Under the pieces are notes generated by a model that saw only the letters and a list, made by a program, of their open reading frames with translations, made no database searches and had not been told where the DNA came from. From NCBI RefSeq assembly GCF_003014485.1, contig NZ_PYGA01000013.1, positions 62,001 through 126,000 on the forward strand: a DNA stretch of 64,000 bases, read 5' to 3'. Source of the DNA: Murinocardiopsis flavida. Lineage in GTDB: Bacteria > Actinomycetota > Actinomycetes > Streptosporangiales > Streptosporangiaceae. Positions within the stretch are counted from its first letter, which is position 1; the number at the start of each line of letters is the position of its first letter. The translations under genes were made by a program, and so were the position numbers. Positions 49,485 to 58,354 of this stretch are shown piece by piece.

Positions 49485-50354
49485 TCAGTCTTCCTGCGCC
49501 ATGGCGATCAGCTCTTGGAGGCGCAGGCCGCGTTGGGCGTCCAGCTCGGGGGAGTGGCCTGAGCGGACGGCGGCGGCGAACTCCCGCCGCAGGACGGGGC
49601 GGCACTCGTCGTGGTCGATTCCGGCGCTGTCGAAGACGAGCTCCTCCTCGGGGCCGAACAGCTCGATCCGGGTCCGCGCACGCGGCAGCCGCACCGCACC
49701 CGACAGCGACGCCTGGCTGACGGCCCCGTTGTCGTGCTCGCAGGTGAGTTCGATCCATCGGCGTGCGTCGCCGGTGGACCGCACCGCCACGATGGGCCCG
49801 ACCGCCGCGTCGAGCAGGTCGAGCAGGTGCGGGCCCAGGTCGAGCAGCGCGCCGTGCTCCACGCGCCACTGCGTCGCCAGTTCCCCGCCGAGGAACGCGC
49901 CGTGCAGGTAGCACGACCGCGCACCGGCCACCGGCTGCCGCCGCGCGGCGGCGAGGAAGGCGCGCGTCGCGGGGTGGTACCGCTTGGTGAGCACGAGCTG
50001 GGACACCACCCCGGCGTCGGCGACGGCCCCGGCGACGCGGCGTGCCCCGTCGAGGGTGAGCGCGAGCGGCTTCTCCAGCAGCAGCGCCTTTCCGGCCCGT
50101 GCCGCCAGGGGCGCGAGTTCGGCCTGCACGTCGGGCGGGACCGCGAACGCGACGGCTTCGCACCGGTCGAACAGTTCCGCGACGCTGCCCGCCGCAGTGG
50201 CGCCGTGCCGCGCCGCCAGCGCGTGCGCGGCATCGGGCCGGCGGGCCCACACCGCGGTCAGTGCGGTCTCGGGCCCCGCGGCGAGCACGGGGGCGTGCAT
50301 GGCGGCGGCCCAGGGGCCCGCTCCGATCAGTCCGACTCCGACCGGTGCGGTCAT
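49485..50354 (-). CDS. Gfo/Idh/MocA-family oxidoreductase
   Basis: The 289-residue protein has the N-terminal Rossmann domain (VGVGLIGAGPWAAAMHAPVL, 5-24), LLLEKPLALTLDGARRVAGA with the Lys of the family's EKP motif (about 90-105) and a C-terminal beta-sheet domain with HGALLDLGPHLLDLLDAAVG, the usual GxxxDxGxH active site. It is slightly short for the family (about 330-380). Members oxidise or reduce sugars at ring carbons with NAD(P). It overlaps the ROK regulator gene by ATGA and ends the leftward operon. Confidence 0.82.
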   Translation of the reverse strand: MTAPVGVGLIGAGPWAAAMHAPVLAAGPETALTAVWARRPDAAHALAARHGATAAGSVAELFDRCEAVAFAVPPDVQAELAPLAARAGKALLLEKPLALTLDGARRVAGAVADAGVVSQLVLTKRYHPATRAFLAAARRQPVAGARSCYLHGAFLGGELATQWRVEHGALLDLGPHLLDLLDAAVGPIVAVRSTGDARRWIELTCEHDNGAVSQASLSGAVRLPRARTRIELFGPEEELVFDSAGIDHDECRPVLRREFAAAVRSGHSPELDAQRGLRLQELIAMAQED

Positions 50355-51571
50355 GCCCCGGCCCCCTTCCGCAATCGGGCGTCCGCCTGCGCGGGCGCGT
50401 ACAGGTGGTCGACGACGAGGTGCCCCGCGCCGCGCAGCCCGGCGTGCTCCCCGAGGAGCCCCGTGACCACGTCCAGGTGCCGGGTGATGCGGGGCAGCGC
50501 CCGCTTGTAGAGCACCTCGCGCATCCCGGTGACGAAGTTGGGTTCGGCGAGGTCGCCGGCGATCATCAGCACACCCGGGTTGAGCAGCGACACCACGGTG
50601 GTGAGGACTTCGCCGACCCGCTGGCCGGCCGCGCGGGACAGCCGGACCGCGTCGGGCTGCCCGGCGCGCAGGTGCTCGCGCACCCCCGACCCGGACGCCG
50701 TGGGCACCCCGAGTTCGGTGAGGGCGCGGGCGAGCGCGCCGCCGCTGGCGAGCGCCGCGAGGCAGCCGTACCCGCCGCACTGGCACAGTGCCGCGTCGGC
50801 GTCGGCGCCGTTCATGCGGATGTGCCCGATGTCGCCCTCGCCGCCGTCGATGCCGCGCAGCACCGACCCGCCCACGATGGCGCCTGCGCCGATGCCGGTG
50901 GAGACCTTGACCAGGGCGAACGTGGGGCAGTCGGGGTAACCGGCCGCGTGTTCGCCGAGCGCCATGAGGTTGGCGTCGTTGTCGACGAGGACGTCGACGT
51001 CGAAGTGCTGCCGCAGGTGCTCGCGGATGGGGAACGCGTCCCACCCGGGCATGATCGGCGGCAGGACGGGCCGACCGGAGGGGAAGTCGATGGGGCCGGG
51101 CACGGACAGCCCGATGCCGCACACTTCGTCCGCGCCGCGCCCGGCCTCGGCCAGCAGGGTGCGGAACCACTCGGCGACGCGGTCGAGGACGGGGACGGGC
51201 CCGTCGGCGACGCGCAGCGCAGCGGTGCTCTCGGCGAGCGGGCGCCCGCCGAGGTCCAGGACGGCGGCGCGCGCGTGGGTGGTGTCGAGGTCGGCGGTGA
51301 GCACCACGGCGTGGCCCTCGTCGAATTCCAGCCGGGTGGGCGGGCGTCCGCCGGTGGACGACTCCACCCCCGACTCCTTGACCCAGCCCGCGTCGAGCAG
51401 CACGTCGAGCCGGTGGACGACGGTGGAGCGCGACAGGCCGAGGACCTCCTGGAGTTCGCGCCGGGTCACGGCCTCGCCGCTGCGGATGAGCCGCAGCATG
51501 TGGCCGGGGCCCGTCGAACCGCCCGCCGTCATCGCCGCGCCCCGCTGGTGCTGCCGGACCTCGTTTGCCAC
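50351..51571 (-). CDS. ROK-family transcriptional regulator
   Basis: The 406-residue protein has a winged helix (about 20-75: RLIRSGEAVTRRELQEVLGL, SRSTVVHRLDVLLDAGWVKE) and a ROK sugar-kinase-like domain with VDNDANLMALGEHAAG, VKVSTGIGAGAIVGGSVLRG, the motif GDIGHIRMNG and the zinc cluster CQCGGYGCLAALASG, in which the usual Glu after GC-x reads Ala. ROK repressors respond to sugars. GTG 51571 is used; an ATG 13 codons later is possible. It is encoded among the transport genes of this locus and is the likely controller of the divergent promoters. Confidence 0.85.
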   Translation of the reverse strand: MANEVRQHQRGAAMTAGGSTGPGHMLRLIRSGEAVTRRELQEVLGLSRSTVVHRLDVLLDAGWVKESGVESSTGGRPPTRLEFDEGHAVVLTADLDTTHARAAVLDLGGRPLAESTAALRVADGPVPVLDRVAEWFRTLLAEAGRGADEVCGIGLSVPGPIDFPSGRPVLPPIMPGWDAFPIREHLRQHFDVDVLVDNDANLMALGEHAAGYPDCPTFALVKVSTGIGAGAIVGGSVLRGIDGGEGDIGHIRMNGADADAALCQCGGYGCLAALASGGALARALTELGVPTASGSGVREHLRAGQPDAVRLSRAAGQRVGEVLTTVVSLLNPGVLMIAGDLAEPNFVTGMREVLYKRALPRITRHLDVVTGLLGEHAGLRGAGHLVVDHLYAPAQADARLRKGAGA

Positions 51572-51592
51572 GCCACCCTCAGCTCTTGTCGG

Positions 51593-52459
51593 CTAGCTCT
51601 TGTCCGCTCCGCTGGTCAACCCTTCGGTGAGCATCCTCTCGGCCGCGTAGAACAGGACCACCACAGGAACGGTCAGCACGACCGACCCTGCCATGAGGAC
51701 CGTCTTGGACACCTCGATGCCGTTGGCGAGCTGCTGGAGGCCGAGCGACACCGTCCACAGGCCCGGTTCTGCGGCGAGGAACAGCAGCGCGAAGAGGAAC
51801 TCGTTCCAGGCGATCATGAAAACGTACAGCCCCGTCGCCATCAGCGAGGGCGCGGCGAGCGGCAGGATGATCCGGCGCATCGTCGCGAGCCGGGAGCACC
51901 CGTCGAGCGCCGCGGCCTCCTCGATGCTCTTGGGGATGGTGGCGAAGTAGTTGCGCAGCATGTAGATGGACACCGGGACGGTCTGCGCGATGTAGACGAT
52001 CGCCAGCCCCACCAGGCTGCCCTGGAGGCCGATCTTGGCGAACATGACGAACAGCGGCACCGCCAGCAGGGTGGCGGGGAACAGGTAGACGGCGAGGAAC
52101 AGGGCGCTGACGTGCCGGCCGCCGAAGAAGTTCAGCCTGCTGATGGCGTAGGCGCCGGGCACCGACGCGAGCAGGGTGAGCGCAACGGTGCCCAGCGACA
52201 CCAGGGCCGAGTTGCGCAGCAGCAGCAGGAAGCCCTGCCCGCCGTCCTCGGTGGAGGTCAGCACCGCGCGGTAGGTGTCGAGGGTGAACTCCGACGCCGA
52301 CACCCAGATGCGGCCGGGGTCGACCAGGAGCTGCTCGATGGGCTTCACCGACAGCACCAGCATGTAGTAGAAGGGGAAGAGGGTGATCAGCGCCAGGAAG
52401 GCGATCACCACCCAGCGCAGCGCGCCGAACAGCCGGTTCTGGAACTGGGTCGCGGTCAT
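51593..52459 (-). CDS. ABC sugar permease (MalG type), second sugar locus
   Basis: The 288-residue protein has six membrane helices and the EAA loop KSIEEAAALDGCSRLATMRR, then IILPLAAPSLMATGLYVFMI. GAGGAGG precedes ATG 52459, which overlaps the stop of the frameshifted partner permease (ATGA). It should form the membrane channel together with that partner. Confidence 0.88.
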   Translation of the reverse strand: MTATQFQNRLFGALRWVVIAFLALITLFPFYYMLVLSVKPIEQLLVDPGRIWVSASEFTLDTYRAVLTSTEDGGQGFLLLLRNSALVSLGTVALTLLASVPGAYAISRLNFFGGRHVSALFLAVYLFPATLLAVPLFVMFAKIGLQGSLVGLAIVYIAQTVPVSIYMLRNYFATIPKSIEEAAALDGCSRLATMRRIILPLAAPSLMATGLYVFMIAWNEFLFALLFLAAEPGLWTVSLGLQQLANGIEVSKTVLMAGSVVLTVPVVVLFYAAERMLTEGLTSGADKS

Positions 52460-53467
52460 TGCGCCTCCTCCTGCGTCTTCCTGCCGAAGAACCTGAAGTA
52501 GATGCCGAGCAGGACGGTGAGCACGACCGCCAGGACGAGGGCCTGGGCGGCCGCGGCGCCGACGTCGAAGCGCGCGGTCAGGAAGTCGTAGACCCGCACC
52601 GCGGCCATGTCGGTTCCGGCGCCGCCGCCCGTGAGCAGGTAGACGTCGTCGAACTTGTTGAACGTCATGATGAAGCGCAGCACCGAGAGCAGCGCGATCA
52701 CGGGCATGATGCTGCGGGAGCAGGATGTAGCGGAACTTCTGCAACGGGGTCGCCCCGTCCACGGCCGCGGCCTCCTCGATCCCGCCGGGCATGGCCTGCA
52801 ACCGGGCCAGCAGGAAGAGGAACGCGAACGGGAAGTACCGCCACATCTCGAACGCGATGACGGTGAGCAGGGCCACGGGGACGGGCACGGTGGCGCCGAG
52901 CACCGACACGTCGGTGGAGCGCTGGCTGAGGAACGCGATCGGGTCGTCCCAGCCGAGGTAGCGGGTGCCCCATTCGTTGACGACGCCGAACTGGGGGCTG
53001 AGCATGATCTCCCAGACGAACGCCACGGCGACGACCGGCGCCACGTAAGGCAGCAGCATCGACCCGCGCAGCAGGCCCCGGCCGCGGAAGGGCCGCCGCA
53101 GGGCCAGCGCCGCCACCAGGCCCAGCGCGATGGACCCGATGGTCGACCCGGCGGTGTAGACGAGGGTGGTCCACAGCGAGGTCCAGAAGCCCGGCGAGAA
53201 GAAGATCAGCTCGAAGTTGCGCAGCGTCCAGTTCCCGAGGATGCCGCTGGTCGGGATGTCGACGAGGCGCGAGCGCTGGAACGCCAGCAGCACCGTCCAC
53301 GCGATGGGCAGGACGACGACCACCAGCACCACGAGCAGCGTGGGGGAGACGAACGCCAGCCCGGCGCGGTTCTCACGGGCGGCGAAGGAGGTGCCGCGGC
53401 GGGCGGGGCGCGGTGCGGCGCCGGTCCCCTCCGGTGGCGGGGTGGTCCGGTGTTCGGGTGGGGACAT
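52456..53467 (-). pseudogene. ABC sugar permease (MalF type) with a +1 frameshift
   Basis: The region is 1012 nt long, one more than a multiple of three. The first frame reads a normal MalF-like N-terminus and EAA loop (GGIEEAAAVDGATPLQKFRY, ILLPQ) and then turns into Arg-rich nonsense. The correct continuation (IMPVIALLSVLRFIMTFNKF, DDVYLLTGGGAGTDMAAVRV) lies in another frame. The switch is at about 52711, where one extra C on the coding strand separates CAG from ATC ATG. Restored, the protein would be 336 residues with six membrane helices. This may be a real inactivating mutation, a sequencing error or, less likely, programmed slippage. Neighbouring genes are intact. Confidence 0.85.
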
Positions 53468-53539
53468 GGGAGCTACCTCGCGTGCTGTTCTGCTGCGGTT
53501 CGGTGCGGTGGCCGCATGCGCGGGGCGCGGCGGGCGCCG

Positions 53540-54928
53540 CTACCGCAGCGACTCCTGGATGGCGGTGACGTCCTCGTCGGCCTGCTCGGCGGCCTCCCGC
53601 GCGCTGAGCTGGCCGCCGGCCTGGGCGCTCACGGCCTTGGGGACGGGGAGTTCGCCCAGGGTGGCGCCGACCAGGGGGCCCTGGCCTTGGACGATGCCCC
53701 AGCGGCGCATCTCCTGGAGGCCTTCGCGCTGCCGGTCGAGGGTTTCGGCGGAGAACACCTCGGACAGCGGCTTCCTGGTGTCGACACCGGCGTCGGCCTC
53801 GTCCCAGGCCCGCTGGAACTTGTCGGGGTCGTCGGGCGGGCCGGTGCGGACCGGGAACTTGCCTTCGGGGGCCATGCCGAACCAGTCGCCGTAGCCCTCG
53901 TCGAGCATGTAGCGGACGAACTCGCGCGAGCTGCCCTGGTGCGCGGTGGTGGTGACGGTCCACGAGGTGACCTCGCCGAACTGGGCGGGTGCGGCGCCGT
54001 CGGGGCCCTTGACCGCGCTGACGACTCCGCTGTTGTCCGCCAGCCATTCGGGGTCGTCGGCGCATTGGGGGCAGCTCGGCAGGGCGTCGTCGCGCAGCCC
54101 CGCGAGCTCGTCCAGGATGAAGGAGGACCAGACGATCATCGCGGAGCGCCCGGCGAAGTAGGTGGCGCGGGTGGTGTCGACGTTCTGGATGCCGCTGGGC
54201 CCGTAGTCCTTGGCGAGGTCGCCGTAGAAGGCGAAGGCGCGCCGGCACTCGGGTGTGTCGAGCCGGATGTCGCCGCCCGCGTCGACCAGTTCGCAGCCGT
54301 TGGCGAGGGCGAAGTACTCGAAGCTCTGCTGGGTGAACGCGTCGCTGGGGTCGGTCGCCAGCGAGATGCCCTTGCGCCGGCCGGTCTGGAGGGTCTCGGC
54401 GGCGTTCTCGATGTCGGCGTAGGTCTCGGGTGCCGGCAGCCCCGCCTCCTCGAAGAGGTCCGTGCGGTAGACGAGGAGCTGGGTCCAGGCGTCGGAGGGG
54501 ACGGCGAGCCGGGTGCCGCCCTGCCGGGTGAGGTCGAGGGCCTTGGGAGTGAACGTACCGGGGCCGAGGTCGCCGACGACCTGGTCGGGCACGCGTTCGT
54601 CGAGCAGCCCGTTCGACGACATCTGGCGGACCGCGGCGAGCGGAACGCCGCCGATGACGTCGGGCAGCCGCCCTGCCGCGGCCGCGGACATGACGAGCTG
54701 GCTGAGCTGGTTCTCGTCGACGCCGACGAGTTCGACCTCGACGCCGGTCTCGGCGGTGAACCGGTCGACGATGCGCTGCGTCGCCGTGACGCGTTCGGTG
54801 AGGTTCTCCAGGCTCCACACGGTGATCGTGCGGCCGTCGTCGTCCTGCGGCGCGGAACAGGAGGTGAGCGCCAGGCCCGCTGCGACGGCGGCCGCGGCGA
54901 GCGCCTTGGTCCGGCGGAAGCTTCGCAC
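53540..54928 (-). CDS. ABC sugar-binding lipoprotein, second sugar locus
   Basis: The 462-residue protein has a lipoprotein signal (KALAAAAVAAGLALTSC, Cys about 24) and a binding-protein fold with ITVWSLENLTERVTATQRIV, LPDVIGGVPLAAVRQMSSNG, WTQLLVYRTDLFEEAGLPAP and AGRSAMIVWSSFILDELAGL. A CPQC-like pair (SCPQCADDPEW) near the middle could form a disulfide. GTG 54928 follows GGAGG at 7-8 bp; the in-frame upstream extension overlaps the promoter and is not used. It is the first gene of the leftward operon. Confidence 0.85.
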   Translation of the reverse strand: MRSFRRTKALAAAAVAAGLALTSCSAPQDDDGRTITVWSLENLTERVTATQRIVDRFTAETGVEVELVGVDENQLSQLVMSAAAAGRLPDVIGGVPLAAVRQMSSNGLLDERVPDQVVGDLGPGTFTPKALDLTRQGGTRLAVPSDAWTQLLVYRTDLFEEAGLPAPETYADIENAAETLQTGRRKGISLATDPSDAFTQQSFEYFALANGCELVDAGGDIRLDTPECRRAFAFYGDLAKDYGPSGIQNVDTTRATYFAGRSAMIVWSSFILDELAGLRDDALPSCPQCADDPEWLADNSGVVSAVKGPDGAAPAQFGEVTSWTVTTTAHQGSSREFVRYMLDEGYGDWFGMAPEGKFPVRTGPPDDPDKFQRAWDEADAGVDTRKPLSEVFSAETLDRQREGLQEMRRWGIVQGQGPLVGATLGELPVPKAVSAQAGGQLSAREAAEQADEDVTAIQESLR

Positions 54929-54986
54929 CGGTCGGCCTCCGGGAGGGGTCGGGGTGTCCGGCGCGGTGGGGCACCGCCCGGGTTCT

Positions 54987-55017
54987 GAAGTATTGAGACG
55001 CATAACATCATTACTTC
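54987..55017. promoter_or_regulatory. Inverted-repeat operator, likely for the ROK regulator
   Basis: GAAGTATTGA (54987-54996) and TCATTACTTC (55008-55017) are complementary at 9 of 10 positions around 11 bp. The site spans the leftward -10 box, so a bound repressor would block that promoter. Confidence 0.6.
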
Positions 55018-55030
55018 TGTGTTTTGACAA
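55002..55030 (-). promoter_or_regulatory. Leftward promoter of the second sugar locus
   Basis: On the minus strand TTGTCA (55025-55030) and TGTTAT (55002-55007) are spaced exactly 17 bp. Transcription would begin near 54995, about 65 nt before the binding-protein start. Confidence 0.65.
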
Positions 55031-55051
55031 TATGAAAGTGGTCGATATCTT
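55024..55051 (+). promoter_or_regulatory. Rightward promoter of the second sugar locus
   Basis: TTGACA (55024-55029) is a perfect -35 box, and TATCTT (55046-55051) lies 16 bp on. This -35 box overlaps the leftward -35 box almost base for base, so the two promoters should compete for polymerase. Confidence 0.6.
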
Positions 55052-55152
55052 CGACGCAGCGAGTCCGAACCGGCGGCTCCGCCAGGTCGGCGGGCCCCAG
55101 CGGGCCCGATACCGCGAGCCGTCCGTGCCGTCGTGTGAACCCGGGAGCCCCC

Positions 55153-56199
55153 GTGGAACGAGTCGTCCAGTTCGTCGGACCGCGCGAAGTGGCGGTCGCC
55201 GCCTACGAGCGGTCTCCGCTGCCGCCCGGGCACCTGCGGGTGCGCACCCGCTACTCCGGGATCTCCGCGGGCACCGAACTCACCGCCTACCGCGGCACCA
55301 ACCCCTACCTGACCCGCTCCTGGGACCCGGCGGCGCGGCTGTTCCGCGACGGCGCACCCGGGTTCGAGTACCCAGTCGCCGGGTGGGGCTACTCGGAGAC
55401 GGGCGAGGTCACCGAGGTCGCGCCCGACGTCGCCGGCGCGCCGGGCGTCCCGGCAGTCGGCGACGAGGTCTGGGGCATCTGGGGGCACCGCAGCGAAGGC
55501 GTCGTCCCCGCGGAGCGCATGATCGGACACCGGCTGCCCGCGGGGGTCGACGGACTCGCGGGCTCCTTCGCCCGCGTCGGCGCCATCGCGCTCAACGCCG
55601 TGCTCGCAGCCGACATCCACCTCGGTGAGCTCGTCGCGGTCTTCGGCCAGGGCGTCATCGGGCTGGTCACCACCCGCCTCGCCGCCCTCAACGGCGGCCA
55701 TGTCGCCGCCGTCGACGCCATCGACGCCCGCCTCGAGCGCGCCCGCGGCTTCGGCGCCGAACACGCCTTCAACGCCCGTACCGGCAGCGCCGCCGAGCGC
55801 ATCCGCGAACTGGGGGACGGCGCGGGCGCCGACACCGCCATCGAGATCAGCGGCGCCTACCCCGCGCTGCACGAGGCGCTGCGCTCGGTCGGCCCCGGCG
55901 GGCGCGTCGTCGCCTCGGGCTTCTATCAGGGCGGCGGCGACGGCCTGCGCCTCGGCGAGGAGTTCCACCACAACCGGGTCGAGCTGGTGAGCTCCCAGAT
56001 CGGCGGGGTGCCGCCCCGGCTCGCCGGCCGATGGAGCCCCGACCGCCTCCAGCGCACCTTCCTCGACCTGGTCGCCGCCGACCGGGTCGACGTCGGCTCG
56101 CTCATCAGCCACCGCGTCCCCGTCGACGCCGCCGCCGAGGCGTACACGCTCCTCGACGAGCGGCCCGCCGACGCCCTTCAGATCGTCCTGGAGTTCTGA
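55153..56199 (+). CDS. Medium-chain (zinc-type fold) dehydrogenase
   Basis: The 348-residue protein has the GroES-like N-terminal domain (RYSGISAGTELTAYRGTNPY, 30-49) and a Rossmann domain with VFGQGVIGLVTTRLAALNGG and AVDAIDARLERARGFGAEHA. The position of the catalytic zinc Cys reads Ser/Ala (SGISAGTE), and no structural-zinc Cys cluster is present, so this is a non-zinc or altered-zinc member. It probably oxidises a sugar or polyol. GTG 55153 follows GGGAG; an in-frame GTG 18 bp upstream is possible. It heads the rightward operon. Confidence 0.78.
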   Translation: MERVVQFVGPREVAVAAYERSPLPPGHLRVRTRYSGISAGTELTAYRGTNPYLTRSWDPAARLFRDGAPGFEYPVAGWGYSETGEVTEVAPDVAGAPGVPAVGDEVWGIWGHRSEGVVPAERMIGHRLPAGVDGLAGSFARVGAIALNAVLAADIHLGELVAVFGQGVIGLVTTRLAALNGGHVAAVDAIDARLERARGFGAEHAFNARTGSAAERIRELGDGAGADTAIEISGAYPALHEALRSVGPGGRVVASGFYQGGGDGLRLGEEFHHNRVELVSSQIGGVPPRLAGRWSPDRLQRTFLDLVAADRVDVGSLISHRVPVDAAAEAYTLLDERPADALQIVLEF

Positions 56200-56204
56200 T
56201 CACC

Positions 56205-57026
56205 GTGCCAGCAGCCCCGTCCCGCCCGATCCGCCTGTCGTGCCAGGAACAGCTCCTGCCCGGCGACACCCTCCAGGCGAAGTGGGACTTCGCCACCGCG
56301 GCCGGATACGACGCCATCGAGCTGCGCGGCAAGGCCGACCACGCCTTCCGCGACCGGCTGCCCGAGCTGCGCCGGGCCCGCCGCGACGGCGTCGTCATGC
56401 CGACCGTGTGCGTCGACATGCCGCACTTCTTCGCCGCGTTCGACCCCGGCCTGCGCCGTGACGCCATCGAGCAGATGAAGTCGCAGCTCAGCGTCATCGC
56501 CGAGATCGGCGGTGTCGGCGCGCAGACCCCCGCGTCCTACGGGATGTTCTCCGCGCGGCTGCCCCCGTTCACCCCGCCGCGCGACGCGGCCGGCGACCGC
56601 GAGGTGCTCCTCGAAGGGCTCGCGGACATGGGCGCGCACGCCGAGCGCGAAGGCGTCCGGCTGTTCCTCGAACCCCTCAACCGCTACGAGGATCACATGG
56701 TCAACCGGTTGGCGCAGGCCGCGGAGCTGATCAGGGCATGCGGCAGCGACGCGGTGCGGATCGGCATCGACACCTACCACATGAACATCGAGGAGGCCGA
56801 CCCCGCCGCCGCCGTCCTCGACGCCGCACCGTGGATCGGCCACGCCCAGGTCAGCGACTCCAACCGGTTCCAGCCCGGCGCCGGGCACATCGACTGGCCG
56901 GCGGTGCTCGGCGCGGTCGACGCCATCGGCTTCGACGGTTGCCTCGCCGTGGAGTGCCGCCTCACCGGCGACCCCGAGGCCGCGGTCGCGGGCATCCCCG
57001 CGTTCCTGCGCCGGGTCGCCGGATGA
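56205..57026 (+). CDS. Sugar isomerase/epimerase-like TIM-barrel protein (AP endonuclease 2 family)
   Basis: The 273-residue protein has the xylose-isomerase-like barrel: WDFATAAGYDAIELRGKADH, a central metal site built from LFLEPLNRYEDHMVN (Glu), GIDTYHMNIEEAD (Asp, His), IGHAQVSDSNRFQPGAGHID (His, Asp) and LAVECRL (Glu). It resembles hydroxypyruvate isomerase, IolE and the recently described 3-keto-glycoside-acting members. GTG 56205 lies 5 bp after the dehydrogenase stop with GGAG upstream. It overlaps the next gene by ATGA. Confidence 0.8.
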   Translation: MPAAPSRPIRLSCQEQLLPGDTLQAKWDFATAAGYDAIELRGKADHAFRDRLPELRRARRDGVVMPTVCVDMPHFFAAFDPGLRRDAIEQMKSQLSVIAEIGGVGAQTPASYGMFSARLPPFTPPRDAAGDREVLLEGLADMGAHAEREGVRLFLEPLNRYEDHMVNRLAQAAELIRACGSDAVRIGIDTYHMNIEEADPAAAVLDAAPWIGHAQVSDSNRFQPGAGHIDWPAVLGAVDAIGFDGCLAVECRLTGDPEAAVAGIPAFLRRVAG

Positions 57027-58354
57027 CCCCCGCACCGGCCGCACCCGGCCCCGCCGCCGCCCCCGGGACGGCGGCGGAGCTGCGCCGCGCCGCCACCCGG
57101 GTGCTCCTCGGCAACTGGACCGGGCGCTCCACCGTGCCCTCCCGCGGCCTCTACCCGCACCAGTGGAGCTGGGACTCCGCGTTCATCGCCGTGGGCCTGC
57201 GGCACCTCTCGCCGCGCCGCGCCCAGTGGGAACTGGAGTCCATGACGGCCGCCCAATGGGCCGACGGGCGGCTCCCGCACATCGTGTTCGACCCCGCCAC
57301 CCCGCGCGGCGCCTACTTCCCCGGCCCCGACTTCTGGCGCTCGGCCGGCGCGGGCGCCGGCGCGAACGCGGAGACGTCGGGGATCGTGCAACCCCCCGTC
57401 CACGCCATCGCGGCGTGGGAGGTGCACCGCGCCGACCCCGAGACGTCGAGGCGGCGCGGCTTCCTGGAGCGGGTCTACCCGCGCCTCGCGGCCTGGCACC
57501 ACTACCTCGCCCGCGAGCGCGACCTCGGCGGCGCCGGGCTCGCCGCAGCCGTCCACCCGTGGGAGTCCGGCATGGACAACAGCCCGGCCTGGGACGCCGC
57601 GCTCGCCCGCGTCGCCCCCGCGCCCGCCGACTCCTTCGCCCGCCGCGACCTCGACCACGCGCCCGTGGCCGACCGCCCCACAGATGCCGACTACGGGCGC
57701 TACGTCCGGCTCGCCGCCGATTACCGCGACCACGGCTACGACGACGCCCGCGCGCCGCACGCGTTCCGCGTCGAGGACCCCTCGATGAACGCCCTGCTCA
57801 TCGCCGCCGAGCACGCCCTCGCCGCCATCGCGGCCGAACTCGGCGGGGACGCGGCCGCCCACAGCGGCCGCGCCGCCGTGCTCACCAAGGCGCTGGTGGG
57901 CACCCTGTACGACCCCGGCGCGCGGATGTTCTTCGCCCGCGACCTCGTCACCGGCGCGCACATCGCCGAGCACACCGTCGCCGGGCTGGTCCCCCTCATC
58001 GTGCCCGGCCTGCCGGTCGCCGCCGACCTCGTCGCGACGGCGCGCGGCCCCCGGTTCGGCATCGGCCAGGGGCGCCTGGTGCCCAGCTACGACCGCACCG
58101 GCCACGCCTTCGACCCGTGCCGCTACTGGCGCGGCCCCGGCTGGTTCAACATGTCCTGGCTGGTGCACCGGGGCCTGGTCCTGCACGGCGCCGCCGACCT
58201 CGCGGCCGACCTGCGCACCGCCATGACGGCGGCGGCCGGCCGCACCGGCTTCGCCGAGTACGTCGACCCGCACAGCGGGCAGGCCCGCGGGGCCCGCGCG
58301 TTCAGTTGGACGGCGGCAGTGACACTCGACCTGCTCGCGGGGGAGGCGGCGTGA
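57023..58354 (+). CDS. MGH1-like/GH63-like (alpha/alpha)6 glycoside hydrolase
   Basis: The 443-residue protein has a helical toroid with YPHQWSWDSAFIAVGLRHLS (about 45-65), LPHIVFDP, HPWESGMDNSPAWDAAL (about 178-194), AFRVEDPSMNALLIAAEHAL, and RYWRGPGWFNMSWLVHRGL near the end. WDSAF, WESGMDNSP and GPGWxN motifs are characteristic of GH63/mannosylglycerate-hydrolase-like glucosidases. No signal peptide is present, so it acts inside the cell on imported sugar. Start and stop overlap both neighbours (ATGA and GTGA), showing one operon. Confidence 0.82.
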   Translation: MTPAPAAPGPAAAPGTAAELRRAATRVLLGNWTGRSTVPSRGLYPHQWSWDSAFIAVGLRHLSPRRAQWELESMTAAQWADGRLPHIVFDPATPRGAYFPGPDFWRSAGAGAGANAETSGIVQPPVHAIAAWEVHRADPETSRRRGFLERVYPRLAAWHHYLARERDLGGAGLAAAVHPWESGMDNSPAWDAALARVAPAPADSFARRDLDHAPVADRPTDADYGRYVRLAADYRDHGYDDARAPHAFRVEDPSMNALLIAAEHALAAIAAELGGDAAAHSGRAAVLTKALVGTLYDPGARMFFARDLVTGAHIAEHTVAGLVPLIVPGLPVAADLVATARGPRFGIGQGRLVPSYDRTGHAFDPCRYWRGPGWFNMSWLVHRGLVLHGAADLAADLRTAMTAAAGRTGFAEYVDPHSGQARGARAFSWTAAVTLDLLAGEAA

